Of a stretch of 64,000 nucleotides of DNA, positions 53,085 through 61,663 are shown piece after piece (position 1 is the stretch's first letter; every line of letters begins with the position of its first letter). The position numbers and the translations under genes are program-made. Origin of the DNA: Bacillus sp. EB01 (GTDB lineage: Bacteria > Bacillota > Bacilli > Bacillales > Cytobacillaceae); the NCBI RefSeq assembly GCF_000613125.1, contig NZ_HG964497.1:3347852-3411851 (forward strand). Direction: 5' to 3'. The notes under the pieces were generated by a model that had not been told where the DNA came from, did no database searches, and saw nothing but the letters and a program-made list of their open reading frames with translations.

Positions 53085-53115
53085 GTTGATTGGAGCGGAA
53101 ATCCGCGGGTTCAAC
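53085..53115. repeat. Reduced copy of the GTTGATTGGAG repeat
   Basis: GTTGATTGGAGCGGAAATCC and then GTTCAAC match the two ends of the element at 23505-23588, with the middle missing. Confidence 0.6.
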
Positions 53116-53189
53116 AGAGTAGGTTAATACAGGCAATCCCATATCACCGCATCACAGCATATTGTAGTTAAAAAAGCAGTGGTGAGGAT

Positions 53190-54263
53190 ATGAAAGACAA
53201 AGAAATTGTTCTGCCTAAAGATACCGGCCCGCATACTAATTCGAATGTGGAATGGTGGTATTATTTTGCCTTCCTCCAGGGTGACAGGGGCGGGAGGTAT
53301 GCAGTAATGGGGTCGTTTTTCGAGGTTGGCGAGACGAGTCTGTTTAAAGCGCACTATATGATTCATTCATTGATTGATTTAACAAATAACGTACACAGAC
53401 ATTACTCGCTTGCCGACTCTTCGTTAAAAAAACAGATGGCGCTTTTTTATATGCCACTGTATCTATTGCTGAACCCAGGAGATACGCAAATGTGGCGGCT
53501 CCAGAAGCAGCTTTTAAAGGGCAGGCTGCCAAAGCCGCACCGAGAAATCCCGCATGCCAAAATAACCACTAATCCAGTTAAGCTTTCGTATGGAAAAAAT
53601 AAGCTGGAGTTCCTTGGAAGCAGCCAGTCAGGATTTTCCGCCAATATAACTGAAAAAGAATTCGAGGCAGATCTACAGTTCTCACCAGAAAAGCCGATTG
53701 CCTTGATAGGCGGACAAGGAAAGCCGGATGACCTCTACTATTACTCTTTTACCAGGAACAAAGTGAATGGCCAAATTGTAACTGATCGGGGAACGGAAAC
53801 AGTATATGGGCAAGGCTGGTTCGATCATCAGTGGGGCAGGGATTATGGTCTCGCTAAAGGAAAGGGCTGGGACTGGTTTGGGATCCAGCTTGATGATGGG
53901 CGTGAACTGCTTCTGAACCAAATGACTTCAGATAAGAAGGAATCTGGTCCTAAGATGGCCAACTTGATTGGCAGGGATGGTTCACTTCAGTTCAGCAGGC
54001 AGGTTTCTTTTTCAAAAGAAAAGCATTGGAAAAGCTTTGAAACGAATGCGAGGTATCCAATCTCCTGGTCAATAACTATCCCTGAATTTAGGATGGAGCT
54101 CCGTGTCGAGGCCGCGTTTCCAAAGCAGGAGATGATTATGCTGGGCCCGCTCAAAGGAATTTGGGAGGGAGCAGTGAAAGTGACCGGCCACGAAATAATG
54201 GCTAACGGACAGAGGAAGCCTCTTGCAGGTAAGGGGTTTATGGAACTGGTAGGCTATACTTGA
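53190..54263 (+). CDS. Lipocalin-like AttH/CrtC-family protein
   Basis: This 357-residue protein has the AttH/hydroxyneurosporene synthase pattern: NSNVEWWYYFAFLQG at the start, GSFFEV, and GQGWFDHQWGRDYG in the middle. The fold is a tandem lipocalin-like barrel that binds hydrophobic ligands. In photosynthetic bacteria CrtC hydrates carotenoids; here no carotenoid genes are nearby, so substrate and function are unknown. The ATG follows GTGGTGAGGAT. Confidence 0.82.
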   Translation: MKDKEIVLPKDTGPHTNSNVEWWYYFAFLQGDRGGRYAVMGSFFEVGETSLFKAHYMIHSLIDLTNNVHRHYSLADSSLKKQMALFYMPLYLLLNPGDTQMWRLQKQLLKGRLPKPHREIPHAKITTNPVKLSYGKNKLEFLGSSQSGFSANITEKEFEADLQFSPEKPIALIGGQGKPDDLYYYSFTRNKVNGQIVTDRGTETVYGQGWFDHQWGRDYGLAKGKGWDWFGIQLDDGRELLLNQMTSDKKESGPKMANLIGRDGSLQFSRQVSFSKEKHWKSFETNARYPISWSITIPEFRMELRVEAAFPKQEMIMLGPLKGIWEGAVKVTGHEIMANGQRKPLAGKGFMELVGYT

Positions 54264-54291
54264 GCGAGGAGTAAGCATTCTCGCTCTTTAT
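54262..54291 (+). terminator. Terminator of the AttH-like gene
   Basis: GAGCGAG and CTCGCTC form a stem with an 11-base loop, followed by TTTATAAT. Confidence 0.7.
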
Positions 54292-54492
54292 AATGAATCG
54301 GGGATTTGATTTGTTGTATTAATGGTTGAAAATTCTTTTTTAAAATAAAGTGGGATACAGGCTGAAATGAGACGTGCTGGAAATAAATAATATATTTGTG
54401 TAGCCTCAAGGGTTAAAAACCTAAGAATATTTGCCTCAGTCTCGGTTATATTCCGTAATAGTGTTCGTGAGGAAGGAGTAAAGGAGAATTAA

Positions 54493-55389
54493 ATGAATCT
54501 GCCCAGTGAATTTGTTGAAAAAATAACAGGTGCTTTCGGTTCGGATGGGACAAGGTGGCTTGGGAATCTTGAGGAACTTGTCGCGAAATACGCAGAAAAG
54601 TGGGGCTTGACTATTGAAGGACCGGCAGGCAATCTGACGTACAATTATGTTGTGAAAGCCTGTGATAAAGAAGGCACACCAGTCATCCTAAAACTTGGGG
54701 TGCCGAATTATGATTTTATAAATGAAGCCCGGACTGTCCGTCATTACAATGGGGAGGCTTGCGCCAGGCTGCTAGCTGAAGATGCAACAAATGGAGCCAT
54801 GCTTCTTGAACAGCTCATTCCGGGACAAAATCTTTCCGTTCTTGATGACGAAGAGCAGGCTGCAAGGGAATACATACAGGTTTGGAAAAAAATCCGCAGG
54901 CAGCTGCCGAACGATTTTACCCCGCCATCCATTTTGGATTGGGCAGAAGGGTTTACCAGGTACAAAAGGCAGTTTCCGGACGGAGGAGAGCCGATTCCTT
55001 TTGAAGCAATTGAACGTGCTTCAGCCTATATGAAAGAGCTCTATGACCCTGACCAAATCGAGCTGCTCCACGGCGATCTCCATCATGAAAATATCCTGCT
55101 TTCCGAAAGAGGCTGGCTGGCGATTGATCCTAAAGGCGTCTCAGGCAATCCCTATTATGACATCATGTCCTTCCTGATTAATCATCTCCACAATAAAAAA
55201 CATCCACGCGAACTGCTTAAGAACCGGATAAACTGGATTTGCGAGGGGCTAGGACTTGATAAAACAAGGCTTTTAAAAGCTTCTTATGCGCTTGGAACCC
55301 TTTACGCCTGCTGGGGAATAGAAGATCATGGAGAGTGGAAGGAGACATATCAGTGTGTCGAGTGGATTGCGGAATTCCTCGCTGAATAG
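54493..55389 (+). CDS. APH(6)/hydroxyurea-type phosphotransferase
   Basis: This 298-residue kinase of the streptomycin 6-kinase family has the Brenner motif LLHGDLHHENILLS (catalytic Asp near residue 193) and the metal-binding IDPKGVSGNPYYDI. Relatives phosphorylate streptomycin or hydroxyurea; chromosomal copies in soil bacilli may act on other small molecules, so a resistance role is unproven. The ATG follows AAGGAGAATTAA. Confidence 0.88.
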   Translation: MNLPSEFVEKITGAFGSDGTRWLGNLEELVAKYAEKWGLTIEGPAGNLTYNYVVKACDKEGTPVILKLGVPNYDFINEARTVRHYNGEACARLLAEDATNGAMLLEQLIPGQNLSVLDDEEQAAREYIQVWKKIRRQLPNDFTPPSILDWAEGFTRYKRQFPDGGEPIPFEAIERASAYMKELYDPDQIELLHGDLHHENILLSERGWLAIDPKGVSGNPYYDIMSFLINHLHNKKHPRELLKNRINWICEGLGLDKTRLLKASYALGTLYACWGIEDHGEWKETYQCVEWIAEFLAE

Positions 55390-55559
55390 GACAAATTGGA
55401 GAAGGTAAATTAGTTTTTGTCAAAGCTTTGTTCAAAATTCGCAGTAAATGAATATAAATTACTACTATGGTAGTAGTGTAAAGCCTTCTATAGTTCTATT
55501 TAAATACAGATTTTATCCTTATATAATGAAAGTATACTCAGGAAATGGGGGAATGGGCG

Positions 55560-55892
55560 ATGGTAGAAGCGAAGAAAGAGTTGAGCCTTATCGAATATTG
55601 TAAATATGCGACCCCAACAGAGGTGCTTAAAGCTGCCACAAACGGCAATGTCCGCGGACTGGATATGTTAGCATTAAGGATGGTTATGGCAAGGAACAAA
55701 CTGCCTGTTGAAGTTGTTAATGTCATGATTGTTTATTTTTTCAAAACCTTCGCGAATACCGTTTATGATAGGAATGACCTTTTGAAAATTTATGACCACT
55801 GGCTAAAACATAACGTCCAAACCTTCGTCCAAGCGAAGCAGATGACAGCCACTGATATCCACACCATACTGAAAAAAACCGATCCAGCCTGA
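55560..55892 (+). CDS. Solo DnaD/DnaB_2-like domain protein
   Basis: This 110-residue protein has LIEYCKYATPTEVLKAATNGN, then LPVEVVNVMIVYFFKTF, then LLKIYDHWLKHNVQTFVQAKQMTA. This helical pattern matches the C-terminal domain of the primosomal proteins DnaD and DnaB (DnaB_2). No N-terminal winged helix is present. Such solo domains may bind DNA or DnaA, but this is inference. The ATG at 55560 has GGGGGA at correct spacing; the ATG at 55545 is too near its site. Confidence 0.7.
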   Translation: MVEAKKELSLIEYCKYATPTEVLKAATNGNVRGLDMLALRMVMARNKLPVEVVNVMIVYFFKTFANTVYDRNDLLKIYDHWLKHNVQTFVQAKQMTATDIHTILKKTDPA

Positions 55893-55917
55893 TGGTCCTC
55901 CGTCAGGCTTTGGCTTT
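55886..55917 (+). terminator. Terminator of the DnaD-like gene
   Basis: AGCCTGA pairs with TCAGGCT, followed by TTGGCTTT; the stem overlaps the last codon and stop. Confidence 0.65.
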
Positions 55918-55992
55918 GCTTGATAAAATTAACCAGTTTTACAGGTTGTCCTTCCGGGAATCACTTAACTAGAGGATAGGAGGGATTTTCTA

Positions 55993-56418
55993 ATGAATAT
56001 CAAAGATGTTATGACAAGAGAAGTTGAAACGTGTCCACCCGATGCTTCGATTTATGATGTTGCAAAGAAAATGAGGGAACTGGATGTCGGTGTCATTCCA
56101 ATTTGTGATGGGGATCAATTGGTAGGGCTTGCGACAGACCGTGATCTGGTTATCCACGGCCTCGCTAACAACCTGTCTACGGATACCGCTGTTTCTGAGG
56201 TAATGACGAAGGATCCAGTTAGGGGAACAGTCGAAATGAGTGCCGAGGAAGCTGCGGACTTGATGGCCGATGTCCAAATTCGCCGCCTGCCGATTGTGGA
56301 GCAAGGCAGATTGATAGGCATTGTGTCGCTTGGTGACCTCGCCGTCGATGAACAGCTTTCGGATGATGCCGGACAGGCGCTCGAAGAAATTTCAAACCCT
56401 GCCGAGCCTGAAAAGTAA
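55993..56418 (+). CDS. CBS domain protein (YhcV-like)
   Basis: This 141-residue protein has two CBS motifs forming one Bateman module: residues 5-55 (VMTREVETCPPDASIYDVAKKM) and 70-125 (VMTKDPVRGTVEMSAEEAA, IRRLPIVEQGRLIGIVSLGDLA). Such modules bind adenine nucleotides. It resembles B. subtilis YhcV. The partner is unknown. The ATG follows AGGAGGGATTTTCTA. Confidence 0.9.
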   Translation: MNIKDVMTREVETCPPDASIYDVAKKMRELDVGVIPICDGDQLVGLATDRDLVIHGLANNLSTDTAVSEVMTKDPVRGTVEMSAEEAADLMADVQIRRLPIVEQGRLIGIVSLGDLAVDEQLSDDAGQALEEISNPAEPEK

Positions 56419-56433
56419 ACAAATAATGTTGAG

Positions 56434-56466
56434 AAGCCCGCAGAAAATTTCTGCGGGCTTTTTAAA
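56434..56466 (+). terminator. Terminator of the CBS gene
   Basis: AAGCCCGCAG pairs with CTGCGGGCTT and ends in TTTTT. Confidence 0.9.
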
Positions 56467-56543
56467 TAAATGATTGTTGTTTTACTGGAAACAGTAGTGA
56501 AATTAACTGTAGAGCCTTATCGGGAGTAGGGAGGGGAGTTGGG

Positions 56544-56966
56544 ATGGAGAAAAAGGTAATAAAGGAAATTGGCAATCTTGCAAAGGGCCATCTTTTTTAT
56601 AACACATCCAATACCGATCAATACATAAACAATTTAATTTCGTTCATTGAAGGCGGCCTTAGACAGGAACATTTTTGCCTAATTATTGAAAGCGATAGAC
56701 TGTGGCTTAAGATTAAAAAGAGATTAACAGACATCTTTTCTGCAAAACAGCTTGAGCGCGTCATCCACATGAAAAATTTTGATTTTTATTTTTCAACAGG
56801 TGAGTTCCATGTTGAAGCAATTGTTAACTATTTTTCAAAAACGCTTTCACCCTTTCTTAGCAATAACCTGGGAATCAGGACATGGGCGCATGTGGAGTGG
56901 GGAAATGGTATGGACATGACGGGTAAAATTAAACAATTCGAACAAAAAGCCGATGAACATGATTAA
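56544..56966 (+). CDS. MEDS domain protein
   Basis: This 140-residue protein resembles the MEDS sensory domain (found in DcmR and in methanogen/methylotroph signalling proteins): GHLFYNTSNTDQYINNLISFI and GLRQEHFCLIIE, with a C-terminal WAHVEWGNG. It is shorter than many MEDS proteins and has no output domain, so it may act as a ligand-binding partner. The ATG follows GGGAGGGGAGTTGGG. Function is unknown. Confidence 0.78.
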   Translation: MEKKVIKEIGNLAKGHLFYNTSNTDQYINNLISFIEGGLRQEHFCLIIESDRLWLKIKKRLTDIFSAKQLERVIHMKNFDFYFSTGEFHVEAIVNYFSKTLSPFLSNNLGIRTWAHVEWGNGMDMTGKIKQFEQKADEHD

Positions 56967-56967
56967 A

Positions 56968-57033
56968 AATGGCTCACCTATGCCCAGTTACCAGGTTTTT
57001 CTAGAACAGGCAAAGGTGAGCCATTCATTTTTC
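56968..57033. terminator. Long imperfect hairpin/terminator
   Basis: AATGGCTCACCT and AGGTGAGCCATT, with inner GCC/GGC pairing, enclose about 30 bases, followed by CATTTTT. It lies between the convergent MEDS and zinc-ribbon genes. Confidence 0.75.
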
Positions 57034-57051
57034 AATGCACATAAGGGGAAA

Positions 57052-57258
57052 TCAGCCACCAAAGAACAAATCAATAATATTGGATGCATTGCTGCTCCGT
57101 TTGTTGTAAAACTCTGAATACCCACATCTTTTACAAAAAACGACCGTAAAAGTGTTGTGCTGGATGTCGAACATCTTTGACAGACCTGTACCTGTCATTG
57201 CTACATCTTTTGTACCCGCTTCATTGCCTCCACATTTTATGCAGCCTTTCATCTCCAT
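57052..57258 (-). CDS. Zinc-ribbon protein, 68 aa
   Basis: This protein has two CxxC pairs, GCIKCGG (near residue 6) and FCKRCGYSEFY (near residue 45), and a C-terminus ending in IDLFFGG, like small bacterial zinc-ribbon proteins with a nucleic-acid-binding fold. The ATG at 57258 lies eight bases behind AAGGAG; a GTG at 57267 is too close. Function is unknown. Confidence 0.78.
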   Translation of the reverse strand: MEMKGCIKCGGNEAGTKDVAMTGTGLSKMFDIQHNTFTVVFCKRCGYSEFYNKRSSNASNIIDLFFGG

Positions 57259-57337
57259 ACAGACCACTCCTTATCGGATCATTCATTCAAATAAACGATT
57301 ATTTCATAAAAAGGTTACATTGATTCTGCTTTATTTT

Positions 57338-57351
57338 AGAAAACGCTTTCA
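57338..57351. promoter_or_regulatory. cre-like site (CcpA)
   Basis: AGAAAACGCTTTCA matches TGWAANCGNTNWCA at 13 of 14 positions. It lies about 82 bases upstream of the 3-hydroxybutyryl-CoA dehydrogenase gene. In B. subtilis the related mmg operon is under catabolite repression, so the site is plausible. Confidence 0.65.
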
Positions 57352-57432
57352 AAAAAGGTTTTTTAATAGAAAAGTCGAATTAACATTATGGGAGAAACTT
57401 CACATAGACTAGTTTTTTTGGAGGATGAACGA

Positions 57433-58368
57433 ATGATTAAAAAAGTAACTGTGATTGGTTCAGGAGTTATGGGACATGGAATTGCTCAGGTATACGCCCT
57501 TGCAGGATACCCGGTCAGAATGTACGATTTAAAAGAGGAATTTTTACAAAAGGCGATGGAGCTTGTAAGATCTAATCTTTCTTTGCTCGTTCAGGAAAGT
57601 GTCATTACTGAACAACAGAAAGCGGCCGCACTAGAGCTGATTGTTCCGACAACTGATTTGGAGGAAGCCGTTCAGGATTCCGATTTCATAACCGAAGCGA
57701 TCCCGGAGATACTCGAATTAAAATGGGAGCTGTTCAGCAACCTTGAGAAATTTGCAAAGCCAGAAGCCATCATTGCATCCAACACCTCAACTTTTCCAAT
57801 TTCCCGGCTTATCGAAAAAGCTACTACACCTGAACGGATGCTGATTACCCACTTCTTCAATCCAGCCCAGCTCGTGCCGTTGGTCGAAATCGTAAAGCAC
57901 GACAATGTCGCAGATGAAACCGTGCAAGTTACAAAGGATCTAATGTCCGAAATCGGCAAAACGCCGGTTGCGTTAAATAAGGATGTCCCTGGGTTCATTG
58001 CCAACCGGCTGCAGGCTGCCATTGTTCGTGAGGCGTTTTATTTGTTAAAAGAAGGTGTCGCCGATGCCCGTGACATTGATAGGGCGATAACCGATGGCCC
58101 GGGCTTCCGCTGGTCGTTTATAGGCCCGATCGAAACGGCGGATTTTGGAGGACTTGATGTGTGGAAGCGTGTTGTCGAAAACCTCGCTCCTGAACTTGAT
58201 GAAAGCAAAGGAGCACCGGAAGTCATTGAAGAACTCTTTGCCCAGGGCAAACTCGGCACCAAAACAGGTGAGGGAATCTACAAGTACGACAATGTCTCAG
58301 TCCGGGATAAAATACGCGAACGCGATGAGAACTTTATTAGGTTGGCAAAGATTAAGAATAAATTATAA
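57433..58368 (+). CDS. 3-hydroxybutyryl-CoA dehydrogenase family protein
   Basis: This 311-residue NAD-dependent 3-hydroxyacyl-CoA dehydrogenase has a Rossmann motif, IGSGVMGHGIAQ (residues 8-19), the central THFFNPAQLVPLVEIV with the catalytic His, and the C-terminal 3HCDH helices. It oxidises or reduces the 3-hydroxy group in fatty acid or butyrate metabolism. It resembles B. subtilis MmgB. The ATG at 57433 follows GGAGGATGAACGA. No thiolase or enoyl hydratase is adjacent. A cre-like site upstream suggests carbon control. Confidence 0.92.
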   Translation: MIKKVTVIGSGVMGHGIAQVYALAGYPVRMYDLKEEFLQKAMELVRSNLSLLVQESVITEQQKAAALELIVPTTDLEEAVQDSDFITEAIPEILELKWELFSNLEKFAKPEAIIASNTSTFPISRLIEKATTPERMLITHFFNPAQLVPLVEIVKHDNVADETVQVTKDLMSEIGKTPVALNKDVPGFIANRLQAAIVREAFYLLKEGVADARDIDRAITDGPGFRWSFIGPIETADFGGLDVWKRVVENLAPELDESKGAPEVIEELFAQGKLGTKTGEGIYKYDNVSVRDKIRERDENFIRLAKIKNKL

Positions 58369-58863
58369 TAGGAAATCTCAGAATCCAGCCCAAAGCAACC
58401 CCATTTAGTGATTTGAAAATATTCCGTCTTATGAGTGTATTCAAGAAAATCCGATACAAATTATAATAGTCACCGGTATTAATTTTAAAAACTAAATAAA
58501 TTACCAGCTAGCAGTCCAATTTGCACTTGAATTGGACTGCTGCTGTTTGTAGAGAGAGTGTTTTTTAAAAAAAAATGCGGAGCAAGTTGATTAACAACTA
58601 TTGCCTATATATAGTAACTTCTATGCCATAATGTAATGTCATTTTTAATAAAAGGGTGTGTTGGTCCAGCATGGATTAACCGCCCTTTTTGTTTAATTAT
58701 TTAAAGTTCTGTTTCTTATGTGTGTGAATTGCGAGAAATACATTTTTAAAGAGTAAGTATTATTTTACCTAATCAAGCGAGCTTTTTATTAAACAGGTAT
58801 GTTAGTTGAATGAAAAGGAAGAAAAATCCAATGACATCATATATAATTAAAAACAGGGAGGGG
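58369..58863. other. 495-bp AT-rich spacer
   Basis: It holds a terminator at 58510-58548 and then AT-rich sequence. The 45-codon frame at 58810 runs into the broken lipoprotein gene and lacks features of its own. Nothing else is recognised. Confidence 0.5.
58510..58548 (+). terminator. Strong hairpin terminator
   Basis: AGCAGTCCAATT pairs with AATTGGACTGCT around eight bases, followed by GCTGTTTG. Confidence 0.8.
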
Positions 58864-59236
58864 ATAAAAAAGACTGTAATGTTACTCCTTTTCGACCATT
58901 TTACTAACTGCTTGTTCAGAACCCAAATTGATGAAATTCGCTGGTGAAAGTGAAAATTGGCAAGTTATTTATGAGGTCAATATTCTAGATCAAGATAGCG
59001 AATCTACAAATCTCATAGTAAAATATATCGGCGCAAAGCCAATTCCTCAAAAGATAAAGTATGTTGTTGAAGGATTATCAGGAAAATCAGCAGGTGAAGA
59101 TTCACTTAATAATGGAGTGTTAAAAATAGGTGGACATTCTTGTAATGGTTGTGCCGTTACCCAAGAAAACGAAGAAAAGAAGGCCACCATAACTTGGAAT
59201 GATAAATCAGACATCATAATTTTAAAAAATCAGTAA
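58864..59236 (+). pseudogene. Broken lipoprotein gene
   Basis: The frame to the stop at 59236 includes a lipobox, ILLTAC followed by SEPKLMKFAG. The expected signal peptide start, KKTVMLLLF, is in the neighbouring frame just upstream, after GGGAGGGG. A one-base difference near 58890-58895 and an ATA where the start codon should be (58864) break the gene. Reading only from the TTG at 58928 gives 102 residues without lipobox or ribosome site. The mature domain, with a GGHSCNGCAVTQ segment, is unknown. Mutation or sequencing error. Confidence 0.65.
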
Positions 59237-59341
59237 CGAGAAGGCTTACTGGGTTAAAATTTTTGTCATGTTTCAGCTGGGCAGAAAAGTTTAAAAGACA
59301 TTTTATTCTTATTTTAATTTATAAAAAGGGCTGGAATTTTT

Positions 59342-59608
59342 ATGACTGAGAAAACTCATATAAATAGTAATTCTGTGATTTCTTTAACTGTTGGCATTCT
59401 TTCAATATTACTCCCTATCATTGGCTTAGTACTTGGCGTTATTGAGGTTGTTACCTCAAGGAAAGCTGTAAAAGAAATAGAAAGAACGGTTGACGGTGGT
59501 AGAGGGTTAGCAACTGCGGGTTTAATTTGCAGTTCTGTTGGAATTATCATTCAATTATTTGGGGTGTTAGGGATGATAGCTTATTACTCCGTATCTACTG
59601 TAGGATAA
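59342..59608 (+). CDS. DUF4190-like membrane protein
   Basis: This 88-residue protein has two membrane helices (about 10-32 and 55-83) around KAVKEIERTVDGGRGLATAGLI, as in DUF4190 proteins. Function is unknown. The ATG follows AAAAAGGGCTGGAATTTTT. It begins a run of small plus-strand membrane and lipoprotein genes. Confidence 0.75.
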   Translation: MTEKTHINSNSVISLTVGILSILLPIIGLVLGVIEVVTSRKAVKEIERTVDGGRGLATAGLICSSVGIIIQLFGVLGMIAYYSVSTVG

Positions 59609-59716
59609 AAGTTTTTACTATACTAAAGTGAGAATTGATACAGGGTTCTTATGGAAGTTCTTATTTGACTTATAGTACAGGTGAATTAATAAAGGAACTT
59701 GGTAAAGGGGGATTTA

Positions 59717-59953
59717 ATGAACCTGAAAGCATTTTTACTCACTTTTGTTGTTGTTTATTTATTAATCAGTATTCCTTCGATATTAGGGATAGGCTATGTT
59801 ATTGATTGGGCCCCAGAAGCAACATTATTGCAAAAGATTAAAGGATATGTAATTAGCGGACTTCTTAATAATTTTGTTATAAAAACTGTAATAGCGGTTA
59901 TTGTCGGATTTATAATTAATTCCCCTATTTTTAGAAGGCAAAAGTCAAAATGA
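59717..59953 (+). CDS. Small membrane protein, 78 aa
   Basis: This protein has two membrane helices: residues 2-27 (FLLTFVVVYLLISIPSILGIGY) and about 50-70, with a basic end, RRQKSK. The ATG at 59717 follows AAAGGGGGATTTA. I do not recognise the family. Confidence 0.68.
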   Translation: MNLKAFLLTFVVVYLLISIPSILGIGYVIDWAPEATLLQKIKGYVISGLLNNFVIKTVIAVIVGFIINSPIFRRQKSK

Positions 59954-60063
59954 AATACAAAGATTTTTTTATAAATATATCTATAGGGTTGAATGAGTAA
60001 AAGGGCGGTGCTGTCATTGGACGATTTGTTTAGTAGGTATGGGTTTATATTTGGGGGATAATG

Positions 60064-60330
60064 ATGTTTGTTAAAGTTTATCAGTATCATATACAAAAAG
60101 ATAAAATAGACGAATATTTAGCTATTCAAGAAAAAGCATCAAAAATTTACGAGAGATATTTAGATTTTCATACAATGTATCTGAATAGCAAGGTGGATGC
60201 AACGAAATGGATTGAAATATCAATATATAAAAATGAAAATGAGTACCAATTGAGTATGGATTTGATCAATCAACAGGAAGAAATACAAGAGCTGTTTAAA
60301 GTATTTCAATCTCTCTTAGTTACAGACTAG
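60064..60330 (+). CDS. Small hypothetical protein, dimeric alpha/beta-barrel-like
   Basis: This 88-residue protein begins MFVKVYQYHIQKDK and later has FHTMYLNSKVDATKWIEISIY. The pattern resembles ferredoxin-like dimeric alpha/beta-barrel (ABM/NIPSNAP-like) folds, but this is only a resemblance. The ATG at 60064 has better spacing to GGGGG than the ATG at 60061. Function is unknown. Confidence 0.62.
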   Translation: MFVKVYQYHIQKDKIDEYLAIQEKASKIYERYLDFHTMYLNSKVDATKWIEISIYKNENEYQLSMDLINQQEEIQELFKVFQSLLVTD

Positions 60331-60437
60331 AGTGAAATAAGTGAAGAAGACTTTATTGAATTCACTATTTAAGAAGCTGAAGCGGGATAGTTTAAGGGTC
60401 AAATACGCTTAGGTGGTAATTTGGTGGAGGGATGTTT

Positions 60438-60665
60438 TTGTTAACGTTTTTACAAATAATTCTATCAATAACTGTTATTTCACTTGCAGCATATGAATTG
60501 ATTACTGAGGATTTTAAGTTTCAACCATATACGATATTGTTATTAGGATTAACAATGTTGGTAATGGGATTGAGAGAATTTCAAAAGGGCCAAAAAGGTT
60601 ATGGCTGGCTAAGTATAGTTGTATTTTTATTATTTTATTTGCCTCAATCAAAAGTTTCTTATTGA
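60438..60665 (+). CDS. DUF3953-like membrane protein
   Basis: This 75-residue protein has three membrane segments and the pattern LLLGLTMLVMGLREFQKGQKGYGWL, as in DUF3953 proteins of Bacillus. Function is unknown. A TTG start at 60438 is at good distance from GGAGG; the ATG at 60432 is too close. Confidence 0.7.
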   Translation: MLTFLQIILSITVISLAAYELITEDFKFQPYTILLLGLTMLVMGLREFQKGQKGYGWLSIVVFLLFYLPQSKVSY

Positions 60666-60728
60666 AGTAACATACTCTTCGGGTTATAGCTTCTAATAAC
60701 CGCCAGAGTATTTTTTGGAGGTGACCAT

Positions 60729-61133
60729 ATGAGAAATTTCTTATTCCTTTTTTTATTGATGAGCAATCTTTTTATACTTTCTGCTTGTGCTGATCCGGAA
60801 ACACAAACACAAACTTTAGAAAAATTTTATAAAGACGAACATATTGAAATTGTTGATAAAGTAATCATTCAAGATGGTTCAACAGGAAATTCAGAAGTTA
60901 TTACTGAGCAAGAGCAAATTAATGAATTTCTATCTCAAATTAAAAATATCGAATTTACACCGGAGGATAATCAAGAAAAACGTGATGGATGGCGATATGG
61001 TATTACACTTTTTGATGGCAAAAAAGAATTTAAATTTACATTAAGTAAAATTGGTGATACTTATTACAATTCAACACCAGATATTTTTCCAATTGTAGAT
61101 AACTACTACAAACAGCTCAACAAAGGAAATTAG
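60729..61133 (+). CDS. Lipoprotein, 134 aa
   Basis: This protein has a signal sequence and the lipobox ILSAC (Cys near residue 20), then an acidic mature domain with GWRYGITLFDGKKEFKFTLSKIGDTYYNS, probably a small beta-rich fold. The ATG follows TTGGAGGTGACCAT, a strong site. Function is unknown. Confidence 0.75.
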   Translation: MRNFLFLFLLMSNLFILSACADPETQTQTLEKFYKDEHIEIVDKVIIQDGSTGNSEVITEQEQINEFLSQIKNIEFTPEDNQEKRDGWRYGITLFDGKKEFKFTLSKIGDTYYNSTPDIFPIVDNYYKQLNKGN

Positions 61134-61289
61134 TAATTTTTTTGAACAACTAAGTTTGTTGTAGTTGGTATCCCTTCTTCAACTAAGGGTACTTTAATCT
61201 CGAGGGATAAAGGCACCTTTTTATTGAACTTTTTTGAAAAGGGCTGGTTAGCTGAAATTAGTTTCGGAATACAAATCAGAGGTGTTTTT

Positions 61290-61487
61290 ATGGAGGCGTT
61301 TTTATATTATTTACTTGCATTCTTAGGTGTTTTACTGATGTTTATTAGTCTCATTAATTTGGGGATTATAGATGCGAAAAACAAAAAAAGTGGAGAAAAG
61401 AAAAGTAAGACAAAACAAATAAAGTTGCTAATTGTTGGGGGAATTATATTTATCCTTTCCCGTGTTTTACATGGACAAATTTTTTAA
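61290..61487 (+). CDS. Small membrane protein, 65 aa
   Basis: This protein has helices at about 4-24 (YLLAFLGVLLMFISLINLGI) and 43-58, joined by a Lys-rich loop (KNKKSGEKKSKTKQIK). The ATG at 61290 follows AGAGGTGTTTTT; a longer upstream frame lacks a site. The family is unknown. Confidence 0.65.
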   Translation: MEAFLYYLLAFLGVLLMFISLINLGIIDAKNKKSGEKKSKTKQIKLLIVGGIIFILSRVLHGQIF

Positions 61488-61663
61488 ATGATGAAGCATT
61501 TTATATTGGGGGCAGGAACTCCACTTTAATAGAAGGGCTCTAATGGACTAAACCTCGTTTCGGCGACCACGATGAATCAAGCTGTTAAACATAACAGCAT
61601 TTGTTTTTCGATTAACGTGGAGTTAATTAACTAACATAATAGGAGCAGTGGAAGGAAGAAATA

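Larger units (their letters stand above)
52744..53189. other. 446-bp spacer with repeats
   Basis: No gene is supported. It holds phrase repeats at 52807-52994 and a reduced interspersed repeat at 53085-53115. Confidence 0.6.
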
